Shown one piece after another: positions 8,410 to 15,981 of a stretch of DNA of 64,000 nt. The position numbers and the translations under genes were made by a program. The notes under the pieces were generated by a model. The model did no database searches, was not told the origin of the DNA, and was given only the letters and a program-made list of their open reading frames with translations. The stretch is from Ilumatobacter fluminis (lineage in GTDB: Bacteria; Actinomycetota; Acidimicrobiia; Acidimicrobiales; Ilumatobacteraceae). Position 1 is the first letter of the stretch. Each line of letters begins with the position of its first letter. The stretch covers positions 4,372,001-4,436,000 of the forward strand of contig NZ_SOAU01000001.1 of the NCBI RefSeq assembly GCF_004364865.1, in the 5' to 3' direction.

Positions 8410-8433
8410 GTCGGATGACGGACCTCATCCGAC
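8410..8433 (+). terminator. Hairpin terminator of the amino-sugar operon
   Basis: A perfect 9-bp stem GTCGGATGA/TCATCCGAC with a 6-nt loop begins four bases after the last permease stop. There is no clear U-tract, which is common in high-GC actinobacteria. Confidence 0.65.
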
Positions 8434-8467
8434 GGATGTGTGGTCCGAGAGCGCGTACGGTGTGGCG

Positions 8468-9763
8468 ATGCCTGCTGATCCGAAGCGTGTGGTGGCCGAT
8501 CTGCTCGAACTGCGAGCGCTGACATCCGAGCCGGTCGAGGGTGGTGCACCCCAGACCGTGTGCGGTCGGCCGTCCGACGAACCGCCGCTCGGCAGCGCAC
8601 GATTGGCGTGGACCGAGCCGTGGATGCGCGCCCGTGAGTGGTTCGTGTCGACGTTCGACGGGATCCCGGTCGAGATCAACACCGACCCGGCCGGCAACCT
8701 CTGGGTCACCCTCCCCGGCGCCCGGCCCGATCGCGTCGTGGTGGGCAGCCATCTCGACTCGGTGCCGAACGGCGGCTGGCTCGACGGTGCGTTGGGCGTG
8801 TTGGCCGGCGCCGAGATCCTGCGCGGCCTGCACCGCGACGGTGTGGAACTGCCCGTCTCGTTCAGCGTGGTCGACTGGGCCGACGAAGAAGGCGCCCGCT
8901 TCGGTCGTTCGCTCTTCGGTTCGGGCGCCGTGTCGGGCACCCTCGACGTCGAGGCGGTCCGCAACCTGGTCGACAACGGCGGCCGACATCTCGGCGAGGT
9001 CGTCGCCGAGCACGGCGTCGAGTTGGAGACCGCACTCACCGCCGGCGACGCCGTGTCGTCGATCGTGTCGTCAGCCGAGTTGCACATCGAGCAGGGACCG
9101 CTGCTCGAAGCGGCCGACCTGGCGATCGCCGCGCTGCACGGCATCCTCGGTGTCGAGCGCCGACTGATCCGGTTGAAAGGTCAGGCGTGCCATGCCGGAG
9201 CCACACCGATCCCGATGCGCCGCGACCCGACGGTTGCCGCGTCGAGGATGGCGATCGAGATCCGTGAGCTCGGCCTGCAGCACGACGCGTTCACGACGGT
9301 CGGTGTGTGGCGGGTGCATCCGAGCGTGCCGACGGCGGTGAACTCGCGAACCGAGTTCTCGGTCGACATGCGTCACCTGTCGCGCGACACCCTCGACGCG
9401 TTGGTCACCGGGCTCGAGGAGTTGGTCGGCCGGATCGCCGGCGAGGAGAACGTGGAGGCCGAGATCGACGTGTTGTGGTCGATCGACCCGATCGCCTTCG
9501 AACCCGACCTGATCGAGTTCGCCGCCGACGCCGTCGAGACGCGCAGCGGCACGCGTCAGATCATGCCGTCGGGTCCGATGCACGACTCGGCCGAGATGGC
9601 GCTGGCCGGCATCCCGACCGTGATGATGTTCGTCCAGTCGCTGAACGGGCTGTCGCACACCCACATCGAGGACACCCGCGAGGACCACCTCGAACAAGCC
9701 GTCGCCGCCTTCGACGACCTCGTCCGCAAGATGATCCCCTGGAGCGCCGGTCGCGCCACCTGA
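8468..9763 (+). CDS. M20-family hydantoinase/carbamoylase amidase (N-carbamoyl amino acid hydrolase)
   Basis: This 431-residue metal-dependent amidase has the bimetal ligands in VVGSHLDSVPNGGWLDG (His95, Asp106) and WADEEGARFG (Glu140/141). SAELHIEQGP and the dimerisation domain with GQACHAGATPIPMRRDP are diagnostic of AmaB/HyuC-type carbamoylases and allantoate amidohydrolases. It would hydrolyse N-carbamoyl amino acids or N-carbamoyl-beta-alanine, the product of the dihydropyrimidinase in this window. TACGGT at 8456-8461 lies exactly six bases before the ATG, suggesting a leaderless mRNA. The exact ureido substrate cannot be read from sequence. Confidence 0.88.
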   Translation: MPADPKRVVADLLELRALTSEPVEGGAPQTVCGRPSDEPPLGSARLAWTEPWMRAREWFVSTFDGIPVEINTDPAGNLWVTLPGARPDRVVVGSHLDSVPNGGWLDGALGVLAGAEILRGLHRDGVELPVSFSVVDWADEEGARFGRSLFGSGAVSGTLDVEAVRNLVDNGGRHLGEVVAEHGVELETALTAGDAVSSIVSSAELHIEQGPLLEAADLAIAALHGILGVERRLIRLKGQACHAGATPIPMRRDPTVAASRMAIEIRELGLQHDAFTTVGVWRVHPSVPTAVNSRTEFSVDMRHLSRDTLDALVTGLEELVGRIAGEENVEAEIDVLWSIDPIAFEPDLIEFAADAVETRSGTRQIMPSGPMHDSAEMALAGIPTVMMFVQSLNGLSHTHIEDTREDHLEQAVAAFDDLVRKMIPWSAGRAT

Positions 9764-9846
9764 CCAGAAGGGGTCAGGCACCTTCTGGCAATCGACGTTC
9801 TGATCACCTCGGCCTGGTCCGCCAGAAGGTGCCTGACCCCTTCTGG
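9764..9846. repeat. Intergenic palindrome, family A (25-bp perfect arms)
   Basis: Perfect 25-bp arms lie at 9764-9788 and 9822-9846 with a 33-bp loop. Each arm starts CCAGAAGG and ends CCTTCTGG (or the reverse), so it can also fold on itself. It begins on the base after the M20 stop codon and lies between the convergent M20 and mmsA genes, where it can terminate both. Related copies are at 12408, 50999 and 63705. Confidence 0.92.
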
Positions 9847-9858
9847 TTCCACCGACTG

Positions 9859-11343
9859 TCAGCGGGTTTCGGGGAAACCCAGGTCAACGGTGCTGTGGGC
9901 GGGGTCGGGCCAGCGGCTCGTGACGACCTTTCCACGGGTGTAGAAGTTGATGCCTTCGGGGCCGTACATGTGGGTGTCGCCGAACAGGCTGGCCTTCCAC
10001 CCGCCGAAGCTGTAGTAGCTGACCGGGACGGGGATGGGCACGTTGATGCCGACCATGCCGACCTCGATGTCGAACTGGAACTCGCGGGCGGCGCCGCCGT
10101 CGCGGGTGAAGATCGCCGTGCCGTTCGCCCACGGGTTGGCGTTGATCATCTCGACGCCGTCCTCGTAGCCGTGCACGCGCACGACCGACAGCACCGGCCC
10201 GAAGATCTCGTCGTCGTAGCAGGCCATCCCGGGCTGCACGTTGTCGATCAACGACGGGTCGACGAAGAAGCCCGGATCGCCCTCGGGACGTCGGCCGTCG
10301 ACGACCACGGTTGCACCACCCTCGGCCGCGCCGGCGATGTAGCCGGCGACCTTGTCGCGGTGCTCGGCGGTGATGAGCGGACCCATCTCCGAATCGGGCT
10401 CGTTGCCAGCACCGACCTTCACGCTCGGGATGCGCTCCTGGATCTTGGCGACCAGATCGTCGGCGATCGAGTCGGCGGCGAGCACGACCGAGATCGCCAT
10501 GCAGCGCTCACCGGCCGAGCCGTACGCAGCGCCGATCGCAGCGTCGGCGGCCATGTCCAAGTCGGCATCCGCGAGGACCAGCATGTGGTTCTTCGCGCCA
10601 CCGAGCGCCTGCACCCGCTTGCCGTTCGCCGTGCCGGTCTCGTAGATGTACTTGGCGATCGGGGTCGACCCGACGAAGCTCACGGCCGCGACGTCGTCGT
10701 GCTCGAGCAGTCGGTCGACGGCGACCTTGTCGCCCTGCACCACGTTGAAACAGCCCGACGGCAGACCCGCCTGGGCGAGCAGCTCGGCGAGGAACAGCGA
10801 CACCGATGGATCCTTCTCCGACGGCTTCAGCACGAACGTGTTGCCGCACGCGAGCGCGTTGGCGAACATCCACATCGGGACCATCGCCGGGAAGTTGAAC
10901 GGGGTGATACCGGCCACCACACCGAGCGGCTGGCGGATCGAGTACACGTCGACACCCGACGACGCCTGCTCGCTGTAGCCGCCCTTCAACAGGTGCGGCA
11001 CACCACATGCGAACTCGATGTTCTCCAGACCACGAGCGACCTCACCCATCGCATCCGACAACACCTTGCCGTGCTCCGCGGTGAGCAGCGTCGCGATCTC
11101 CTTGCGGTTCGCGTCGACCAGTTCCCGCATCCGGAACATGACCTCGGCCCGCTTCGACAGACTCGTCGCACGCCACATCGGCGCAGCGGCTTTGGCCGAG
11201 GCGACTGCGGCGTCGACCTCGTCGACCGACGCCAGCGCCACCGTGCCCGACTGCTCACCCTTGGCCGGGTTGAACACCGGCGCGGTGCGTCCCGACGTGG
11301 ACGCCACCACCTTGCCGTCGATCCAGTGCTGAATGTCGTTCAT
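9859..11343 (-). CDS. mmsA: CoA-acylating methylmalonate/malonate-semialdehyde dehydrogenase
   Basis: This 494-residue aldehyde dehydrogenase has the MmsA/IolA pattern. GITPFNFPAMVPMWMF is near 145-160, and the catalytic Cys281 sits in GSAGERCMAIS instead of the Glu/Cys pair of NAD-aldehyde dehydrogenases that form acids. The enzyme turns methylmalonate or malonate semialdehyde into propionyl- or acetyl-CoA. In reductive pyrimidine breakdown it handles malonate semialdehyde made from beta-alanine, which fits the flanking dihydropyrimidinase and carbamoylases. It could also serve valine or inositol catabolism. TAGCGT at 11350-11355 is six bases before the ATG, again a leaderless arrangement. 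Confidence 0.92.
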   Translation of the reverse strand: MNDIQHWIDGKVVASTSGRTAPVFNPAKGEQSGTVALASVDEVDAAVASAKAAAPMWRATSLSKRAEVMFRMRELVDANRKEIATLLTAEHGKVLSDAMGEVARGLENIEFACGVPHLLKGGYSEQASSGVDVYSIRQPLGVVAGITPFNFPAMVPMWMFANALACGNTFVLKPSEKDPSVSLFLAELLAQAGLPSGCFNVVQGDKVAVDRLLEHDDVAAVSFVGSTPIAKYIYETGTANGKRVQALGGAKNHMLVLADADLDMAADAAIGAAYGSAGERCMAISVVLAADSIADDLVAKIQERIPSVKVGAGNEPDSEMGPLITAEHRDKVAGYIAGAAEGGATVVVDGRRPEGDPGFFVDPSLIDNVQPGMACYDDEIFGPVLSVVRVHGYEDGVEMINANPWANGTAIFTRDGGAAREFQFDIEVGMVGINVPIPVPVSYYSFGGWKASLFGDTHMYGPEGINFYTRGKVVTSRWPDPAHSTVDLGFPETR

Positions 11344-11426
11344 GCAGCAACGCTACAACCGGTTCGCGAGGGGTCGGATACGTTTCGTCGGTCCCACCCG
11401 AAACGACCCCGACCCCGTCTGGCAGC

Positions 11427-12407
11427 ATGGGCGCGATGCGGGTGAGCCGGGAGCAGATCGTCTCGTACCGCTTGCAGGTGAACCGGCTCGGACGACGCAC
11501 GGCGTTCGACGATGCCGGCCTGCGGGCGGCGTCGCACGCCGGGGTGCAGGACTCGATGCCGCGAGCCGCTGTGTTGTCGCTGCACGCACGGCTCGAGGGA
11601 GTTCGGCCCGACGTGCTCGACGACCCACGGCTCGAGCAGGTGTGGGGTCCGAAGTTCAGCGCCTACGTGGTGGCATCGGGCGATCGGGCGCCGTTCACAC
11701 TCGGCCGGCTGCCGCGTCGCGGTGCTCGGCGCGAGCGGGCGCTTCGGATGGCCGACGACCTCCGGCAGTTCCTCGACGGGCGGACGATGACGTACGCCGA
11801 GGCCGGTCGGGCGATGGGCGTCGATCCGAATGCGCTCCGCTACGGCACCTTGACCGGCACCATCGTCATCCGATGGGAGGGGTCGGGGCGCCCGACGGTG
11901 ACGAGCGTCGAGGCACCCGACGTCGACGAGGAAGATGCTCGGCACGAGCTCGCACGACGGTTCCTCCACGTGTTCGGGCCCGCGAAGGTGGACGACTTCG
12001 GGCAGTGGGCCGGCGTGAACGCGACCGAGGCACGAACGACGTTCGACGAACTCGCATCGGAGGTGGTGCCGGTCGAGACCCCGCTCGGCGACGCCGTGGT
12101 GCTCGCACGCGATGAGACGACGCTGGCGCACTCGACCGGCCGGCCCGAGGGCGTGCGGCTGCTGCCGAGCGGCGATGCGCTGTACCTGCTCTGGGGTTCG
12201 CAGCGGGAGTTGTTCGTCGCGGACGAGACGCGCCGGCCCGAACTCTGGACACCGCGGGTCTGGCCGGGCGCGCTCCTTGTCGACGGTGAGATCGCCGGCA
12301 CCTGGAGCCGCCGTGGTACGAAGGTGGCGGTCGATCCCTGGCGCACCCTGACCAGCGACGAACAGACGGCAATCGACGACGAGGTCGCCAACCTCCCGCT
12401 GCCCTAG
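11427..12407 (+). CDS. Winged-helix DNA-binding protein, AlkZ/YcaQ-like (HTH_42)
   Basis: The protein has 326 residues (323 if translation begins at the second ATG, 11436). It resembles the HTH_42 family, which includes the DNA glycosylases AlkZ and YcaQ, with a start REQIVSYRLQVNRL and later WGPKFSAYVV. In AlkZ and YcaQ the loop after the first helices carries a catalytic QxQ or QxD. Here the equivalent segment reads GVQDSMPRAA, giving Gln41-Asp42-Ser43, so the catalytic third position is altered. It may be a non-glycosylase member of this family, many of which are simply annotated as DNA-binding. It is divergent from mmsA and independent of its neighbours. Confidence 0.75.
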   Translation: MGAMRVSREQIVSYRLQVNRLGRRTAFDDAGLRAASHAGVQDSMPRAAVLSLHARLEGVRPDVLDDPRLEQVWGPKFSAYVVASGDRAPFTLGRLPRRGARRERALRMADDLRQFLDGRTMTYAEAGRAMGVDPNALRYGTLTGTIVIRWEGSGRPTVTSVEAPDVDEEDARHELARRFLHVFGPAKVDDFGQWAGVNATEARTTFDELASEVVPVETPLGDAVVLARDETTLAHSTGRPEGVRLLPSGDALYLLWGSQRELFVADETRRPELWTPRVWPGALLVDGEIAGTWSRRGTKVAVDPWRTLTSDEQTAIDDEVANLPLP

Positions 12408-12504
12408 CCAGATGGGGTCAGGCACCTTCCGGCGTTCGACCTCGTGATGACCCCGACCTGGCTGGCCAGAAGGTGCCTGACCCCATCTGGCGTGACCCCA
12501 TCTG
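12408..12504. repeat. Intergenic palindrome, family A, with an extra half-copy
   Basis: Arms of 25 bp lie at 12408-12432 and 12466-12490 with one mismatch. They start on the base after the TAG stop of the winged-helix gene. A further 12-bp partial copy (TGACCCCATCTG, 12493-12504) runs up to the stop codon of the convergent dihydropyrimidinase gene. Confidence 0.9.
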
Positions 12505-13920
12505 TCAGTGGAGGTACTGGCTGAGTCCTCGCTTGACGTATTGGCCGTGGCCGACCTTGCCGGTGAAGGTGTCGTTCTCCATGACGACCATGCCGCGGGC
12601 CATGACGGTGTCGACCTTGCCGTCGATCTCGAAGCCCTCCCACGCGGAGTGGTCCATGTTCATGTGGTGCTTGTCGTTGATACCGAGCTTGGTCTTCGTG
12701 TTCGGATCCCACACGACGATGTCGGCGTCCATGCCCGGGGCGATCGCGCCCTTCTTGTCGAGGCCGAACATGCGCGCCGGGGTGGTGCAGCACGTCTCGA
12801 CCCAGCGCTCGAGGGTGAGTTCGCCGGTGACGACACCCTGGTAGAGCAGCTCCATCCGGTGCTCGACGGAGCCGATCCCGTTCGGGATGGCCGAGAAGTT
12901 GCCGAGACCGAGTTCCTTCTGATCCTTCATGCAGAACGGGCAGTGGTCGGTCGAGACGATCGCCAGCTCGTTCATGCGCAGGCCCTTCCAGAGATCTTTC
13001 TGGTGGTGCTCGTGCTTGGTGCGCAGCGGGGTGGAACACACCCACTTGGCGCCTTCGAAGCCCGGCTGCATGAGGTGGTCCTCGAGCGAGAGGTACAGGT
13101 ACTGCGGGCACGTCTCGGCGAATACGTTCAGTCCGGCGTGCTGTGCGGCGGCGACCTCTTCGAGCGCTTCCGACGCCGACATGTGCACGATGTAGAGCGG
13201 CACGTTGCCGGCGACCTTCGAGAGTTCGATCGCCCGGTGCGTCGCCTCGCCCTCGAGCTCGGCCGGCCGGGTGAGCGAGTGGTACATCGGATCGGTCTCA
13301 CCGCGGGCGAGCGCCTGGGCGACGAGCACGTCGATCGCGATGCCGTTCTCGGCGTGCATCATGATCATGGCGCCGTTCTCGCCGGCCTTCTGCATGGCCC
13401 GCAGGATCTGGCCGTCGTCGGAGTAGAAGACGCCGGGGTACGCCATGAACAGCTTGAAGCTGGTGATGCCTTCGTTGTCGACGAGGTAGTCCATCGCCTT
13501 CAGCGAGTCGTCGTCGACGCCGCCGATGATCTGGTGGAAGGCGTAGTCGATCGCACAGTTGCCGGCGGCCTTCTCGTGCCAAGCGGCGAGGCCGTCCTGG
13601 ACGAGCTCGCCGGTCTTCTGGACGGCGAAGTCGACGATCGTGGTGATGCCGCCCCACGCCGCGGCGATGGTGCCGGTCTCGAACGTGTCGCTGGCGAAGG
13701 TGCCGCCGAAGGGCAGCTCCATGTGGGTGTGGGCGTCGATGCCACCCGGGATGACGTACTTGCCGGTGGCGTCGACGGTGCGGTCGGCGACGACGCCCAT
13801 CGACTCGGCCTGGCCGGGGGCGAGGATGGCGACGATTCGCTCACCGTCGACGAGGACGTCGCCGGCTTGGCGGCCGGTGGCCGACACGATCGTGCCGTTG
13901 GCGAACAGTGTGGTGGACAT
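12505..13920 (-). CDS. hydA: Dihydropyrimidinase / D-hydantoinase
   Basis: This 471-residue cyclic amidohydrolase has the binuclear-metal ligands in GGIDAHTHMELPFGG (His64, His66), the carboxylated lysine in TSFKLFMAYPG (Lys156), and MMHAENG (His189). It opens dihydrouracil, dihydrothymine or 5-substituted hydantoins to N-carbamoyl amino acids. AAGGAG lies seven bases before the ATG. It follows the nitrilase-family amidase by 29 bases on the same strand, so the two form one operon carrying two consecutive steps of reductive pyrimidine degradation. A pydA-like dihydropyrimidine dehydrogenase is not in the window. Confidence 0.93.
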   Translation of the reverse strand: MSTTLFANGTIVSATGRQAGDVLVDGERIVAILAPGQAESMGVVADRTVDATGKYVIPGGIDAHTHMELPFGGTFASDTFETGTIAAAWGGITTIVDFAVQKTGELVQDGLAAWHEKAAGNCAIDYAFHQIIGGVDDDSLKAMDYLVDNEGITSFKLFMAYPGVFYSDDGQILRAMQKAGENGAMIMMHAENGIAIDVLVAQALARGETDPMYHSLTRPAELEGEATHRAIELSKVAGNVPLYIVHMSASEALEEVAAAQHAGLNVFAETCPQYLYLSLEDHLMQPGFEGAKWVCSTPLRTKHEHHQKDLWKGLRMNELAIVSTDHCPFCMKDQKELGLGNFSAIPNGIGSVEHRMELLYQGVVTGELTLERWVETCCTTPARMFGLDKKGAIAPGMDADIVVWDPNTKTKLGINDKHHMNMDHSAWEGFEIDGKVDTVMARGMVVMENDTFTGKVGHGQYVKRGLSQYLH

Positions 13921-13949
13921 GTGGTGTCTCCTTGTCTCGGTCGCTGCGA

Positions 13950-14792
13950 TCAGTGGGCCGTGATCTCGTCGTAGGCCTCGGGACGGCGGTCGCGGTAGAA
14001 CTGCCAGCCGTGGCGGACCTCACGGATGAGGTCGAGGTCGAGGTCGCGCACGATCAGCTCGGGCTTGTACGCATCGCCGGGCTCGCCGACGAACTGGCCA
14101 CGCGGATCGACGAAGTAGCTCTGGCCGTAGAAGTCGTTCTCGCCGAGCGGTTCGATGCCGACCCGGTTGATCGCGCCGACGTAGTACATGTTCGCGACGG
14201 CGGCGGCGGGCTGCTCGAGCCGCCACAGGTACTCGCTGAGGCCGCGGTGCGTCGCCGACGGGTTGAAGACGATCTCGGCGCCGTTGAGACCGAGGATGCG
14301 CCAGCCTTCGGGGAAGTGGCGGTCGTAGCAGATGTACACGCCGACCTTGCCGACGGCGGTGTCGAAGATCGGATACCCCTCGGTGCCGGGCGTGAAGTAG
14401 AACTTCTCCCAGAAGCCCTTCACCTGCGGAATGTGCTGCTTGCGGTACTTGCCGAGGTACGTGCCGTCGGCGTCGATGACCGCAGCGGTGTTGTAGTAGT
14501 GGCCGGTGTTGACGGCTTCGTACATCGGCAGCACCATCACCATGCCGAGCTCTTTGGCGACGCTCATGAAGCGCTGCGTCGTGGGTCCGTCGGGGATGTA
14601 CTCGGTGTAGCTGTAGTACTCGGCGTCCTGCACCTGGCAGAAGTAGGGCCCGTAGAAGAGCTCCTGGAAGCAGATGATCTGAGCACCCTGGGCGGCGGCT
14701 TCACGAGCGGCCTCCTCGTGCTTGTCGATCATCGACTCCTTGTCGCCGGTCCAGTCGGTCTGCAGCAGGGCTGCCTTCACGATGTTCGCCAT
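13950..14792 (-). CDS. Nitrilase-superfamily amidase, probable beta-ureidopropionase / N-carbamoyl amidase
   Basis: The 280-residue enzyme has the complete nitrilase triad: Glu44 in CFQELFYGPYF, Lys118 in KYRKQHIP and Cys155 in VYICYDRHFPEGWR. These segments resemble N-carbamoylputrescine amidase and beta-ureidopropionase. Placed first in an operon with dihydropyrimidinase, it most likely hydrolyses N-carbamoyl-beta-alanine to beta-alanine, CO2 and ammonia. Its promoter (14799-14829) has a -10 box six bases before the ATG and matches the promoter of the F420 oxidoreductase at the left edge. An M20 carbamoylase nearby may do the same step on other substrates. Confidence 0.9.
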   Translation of the reverse strand: MANIVKAALLQTDWTGDKESMIDKHEEAAREAAAQGAQIICFQELFYGPYFCQVQDAEYYSYTEYIPDGPTTQRFMSVAKELGMVMVLPMYEAVNTGHYYNTAAVIDADGTYLGKYRKQHIPQVKGFWEKFYFTPGTEGYPIFDTAVGKVGVYICYDRHFPEGWRILGLNGAEIVFNPSATHRGLSEYLWRLEQPAAAVANMYYVGAINRVGIEPLGENDFYGQSYFVDPRGQFVGEPGDAYKPELIVRDLDLDLIREVRHGWQFYRDRRPEAYDEITAH

Positions 14793-14798
14793 GGGCCG

Positions 14799-14829
14799 AC
14801 AGTAGTGAGGCGGTTGACAACTCGTAAAG
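14799..14829 (-). promoter_or_regulatory. Promoter/operator of the nitrilase-dihydropyrimidinase operon
   Basis: On the minus strand the order is CTTTACG, 3 nt, TGTCAA, 9 nt, TACTGT, 6 nt, ATG. TTTACGAGTTGTCAA is an imperfect palindrome (TTnAC...GTnAA). All elements and spacings equal those at 466-496, while the spacer bases differ, which argues for selected function and not recent duplication. Confidence 0.65.
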
Positions 14830-14910
14830 GGTTGGGTCGCCGCGGCGCCCTCGTTTCACACCCCGTTCACAGCCGGACGGGTTCGGGCACCATCTCGTCG
14901 ACCCGATTCG

Positions 14911-15792
14911 TCAGTGCAGGAGGTCGATGGGTGGGGTGTAGTACCAGGCGCCGGCGGTGGGGGTCGAGTACTCGGTGATGCGGTCACGGATGCCGTCGAC
15001 GCCGGCCATCCGTTCGAGCATCGTCTGGACCCGTGCCCGGTCGGAACTGAAGGCGAGGAACATCAATCCGTTCACCCGAACACCGCCGAACGGGGCAGAG
15101 CGACGGAACACCTCGAGTTCGTCACCGTCGTCGTCCTCGATCACGACGCGTGCGATGTGGGCGCTCGGATGGTCGTCGAGATCGGGCAGCTCCTCGTTGT
15201 CGACGAGCGTCCGGCCGAAGACGAGCTCCTGATCGTGGGGCGACAGCTGCTCGAACCCGCTCAGGTCGTGCTCCCAGCGCTGCAGCAGGGCGACGCTGCC
15301 GTACGCACCCGGTTCGCCGTCGGGAACGACAGCGGCGCTGATCGCCTCGTCGATCGGCGGGTTCTCGGTGCCGTCCTCGAAACCGGTCAGGTCGAGGCTC
15401 GTCCGGTAGACGAACGGCTGCTCCTCGGCCGCCAGCTCGGCGACCCCCGCCAACGCCTCGACGGCCTGTCGTGCGACGACGAGCATCGCATCCTCCGACG
15501 CGCCGTGCAGCCAGATCCACAGGTCGTGCTGGTCGGCCGGCATCGTGTAGCCACCGTCGCCGACGATCGGTTCGAAGTCGGCCAGACCGGTCGGCACCTG
15601 GCCGGGCCAGAGCCGCTCGGTGAGCGAGGGCGCGAAACCGACCACGATGTTGGCGCCGGCGACGGTGCCGTTGCCGTCTCGGATCGCTCCGATGCAAGCC
15701 AGGAGCTCGGACGGCTCACCGGTGAGGTCGAACTGGAGGTGGTGATGCGCTTTCGTGCCGATCGCGAAGATGCCGGGTTGGGGGATCGCCAT
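14911..15792 (-). CDS. DyP-type heme peroxidase
   Basis: This 293-residue DyP peroxidase has the distal GxxDG motif GFEDGTENP (137-145), the proximal heme ligand His212 in DDHPSAHIARV, and VFRRSAPFG supplying the distal arginine. The length and the absence of a Tat signal suggest the YfeX-like, cytoplasmic class. The start is set at MAIPQPGIFAIG, the usual family N-terminus, although the frame is open further upstream. It is divergent from the putative selenate transporter and has no encapsulin gene beside it. Confidence 0.92.
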   Translation of the reverse strand: MAIPQPGIFAIGTKAHHHLQFDLTGEPSELLACIGAIRDGNGTVAGANIVVGFAPSLTERLWPGQVPTGLADFEPIVGDGGYTMPADQHDLWIWLHGASEDAMLVVARQAVEALAGVAELAAEEQPFVYRTSLDLTGFEDGTENPPIDEAISAAVVPDGEPGAYGSVALLQRWEHDLSGFEQLSPHDQELVFGRTLVDNEELPDLDDHPSAHIARVVIEDDDGDELEVFRRSAPFGGVRVNGLMFLAFSSDRARVQTMLERMAGVDGIRDRITEYSTPTAGAWYYTPPIDLLH

Positions 15793-15887
15793 ACCGAATA
15801 GATGTAGCCGAACCGCGCCCGACCCCTGAACCGCGAACGTTCGAGAAACGTGCCGCCGTCGCCTGAACCGGTGTGGGCGCCCCGGTG

Positions 15888-15925
15888 TACGGTCGCCGGA
15901 ACGCCGCGCCCAGCAGCGGTGTTCC
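15888..15925 (+). promoter_or_regulatory. Candidate promoter and 5' hairpin of the PhnCDE-like operon
   Basis: TACGGT (15888-15893) can serve as -10 box. A 10-bp stem (15898-15907 with 15916-15925, one G-U pair, 8-nt loop) would then lie at the very 5' end of the mRNA. It could stabilise the message or regulate it; I recognise no known riboswitch here. Confidence 0.4.
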
Positions 15926-15954
15926 CCCATTCAACCGACCCGACAGGAGACACC

Positions 15955-15981
15955 ATGTCGTTCCACGGAGGCCGGGCATGA
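15955..15981 (+). CDS. Eight-codon leader ORF overlapping the binding-protein start
   Basis: AGGAGA is followed after five bases by ATG and the frame MSFHGGRA ending in TGA, which overlaps the ATG of the solute-binding protein as ATGA. The spacing and coupling suggest a translated leader feeding ribosomes into the transporter gene. It has no Cys, so a sulfur-starvation attenuator is not obvious. Confidence 0.4.
   Translation: MSFHGGRA

Noticed and set aside
12508-13974. A 488-codon plus-strand frame
   Set aside because: Antisense to the dihydropyrimidinase, whose metal ligands are all in place.
14805-14830. TTGACA at 14814-14819 as a plus-strand promoter
   Set aside because: No plus-strand gene starts downstream (the DyP gene is on the minus strand), and the same bases are better explained by the minus-strand operator shared with 466-496.
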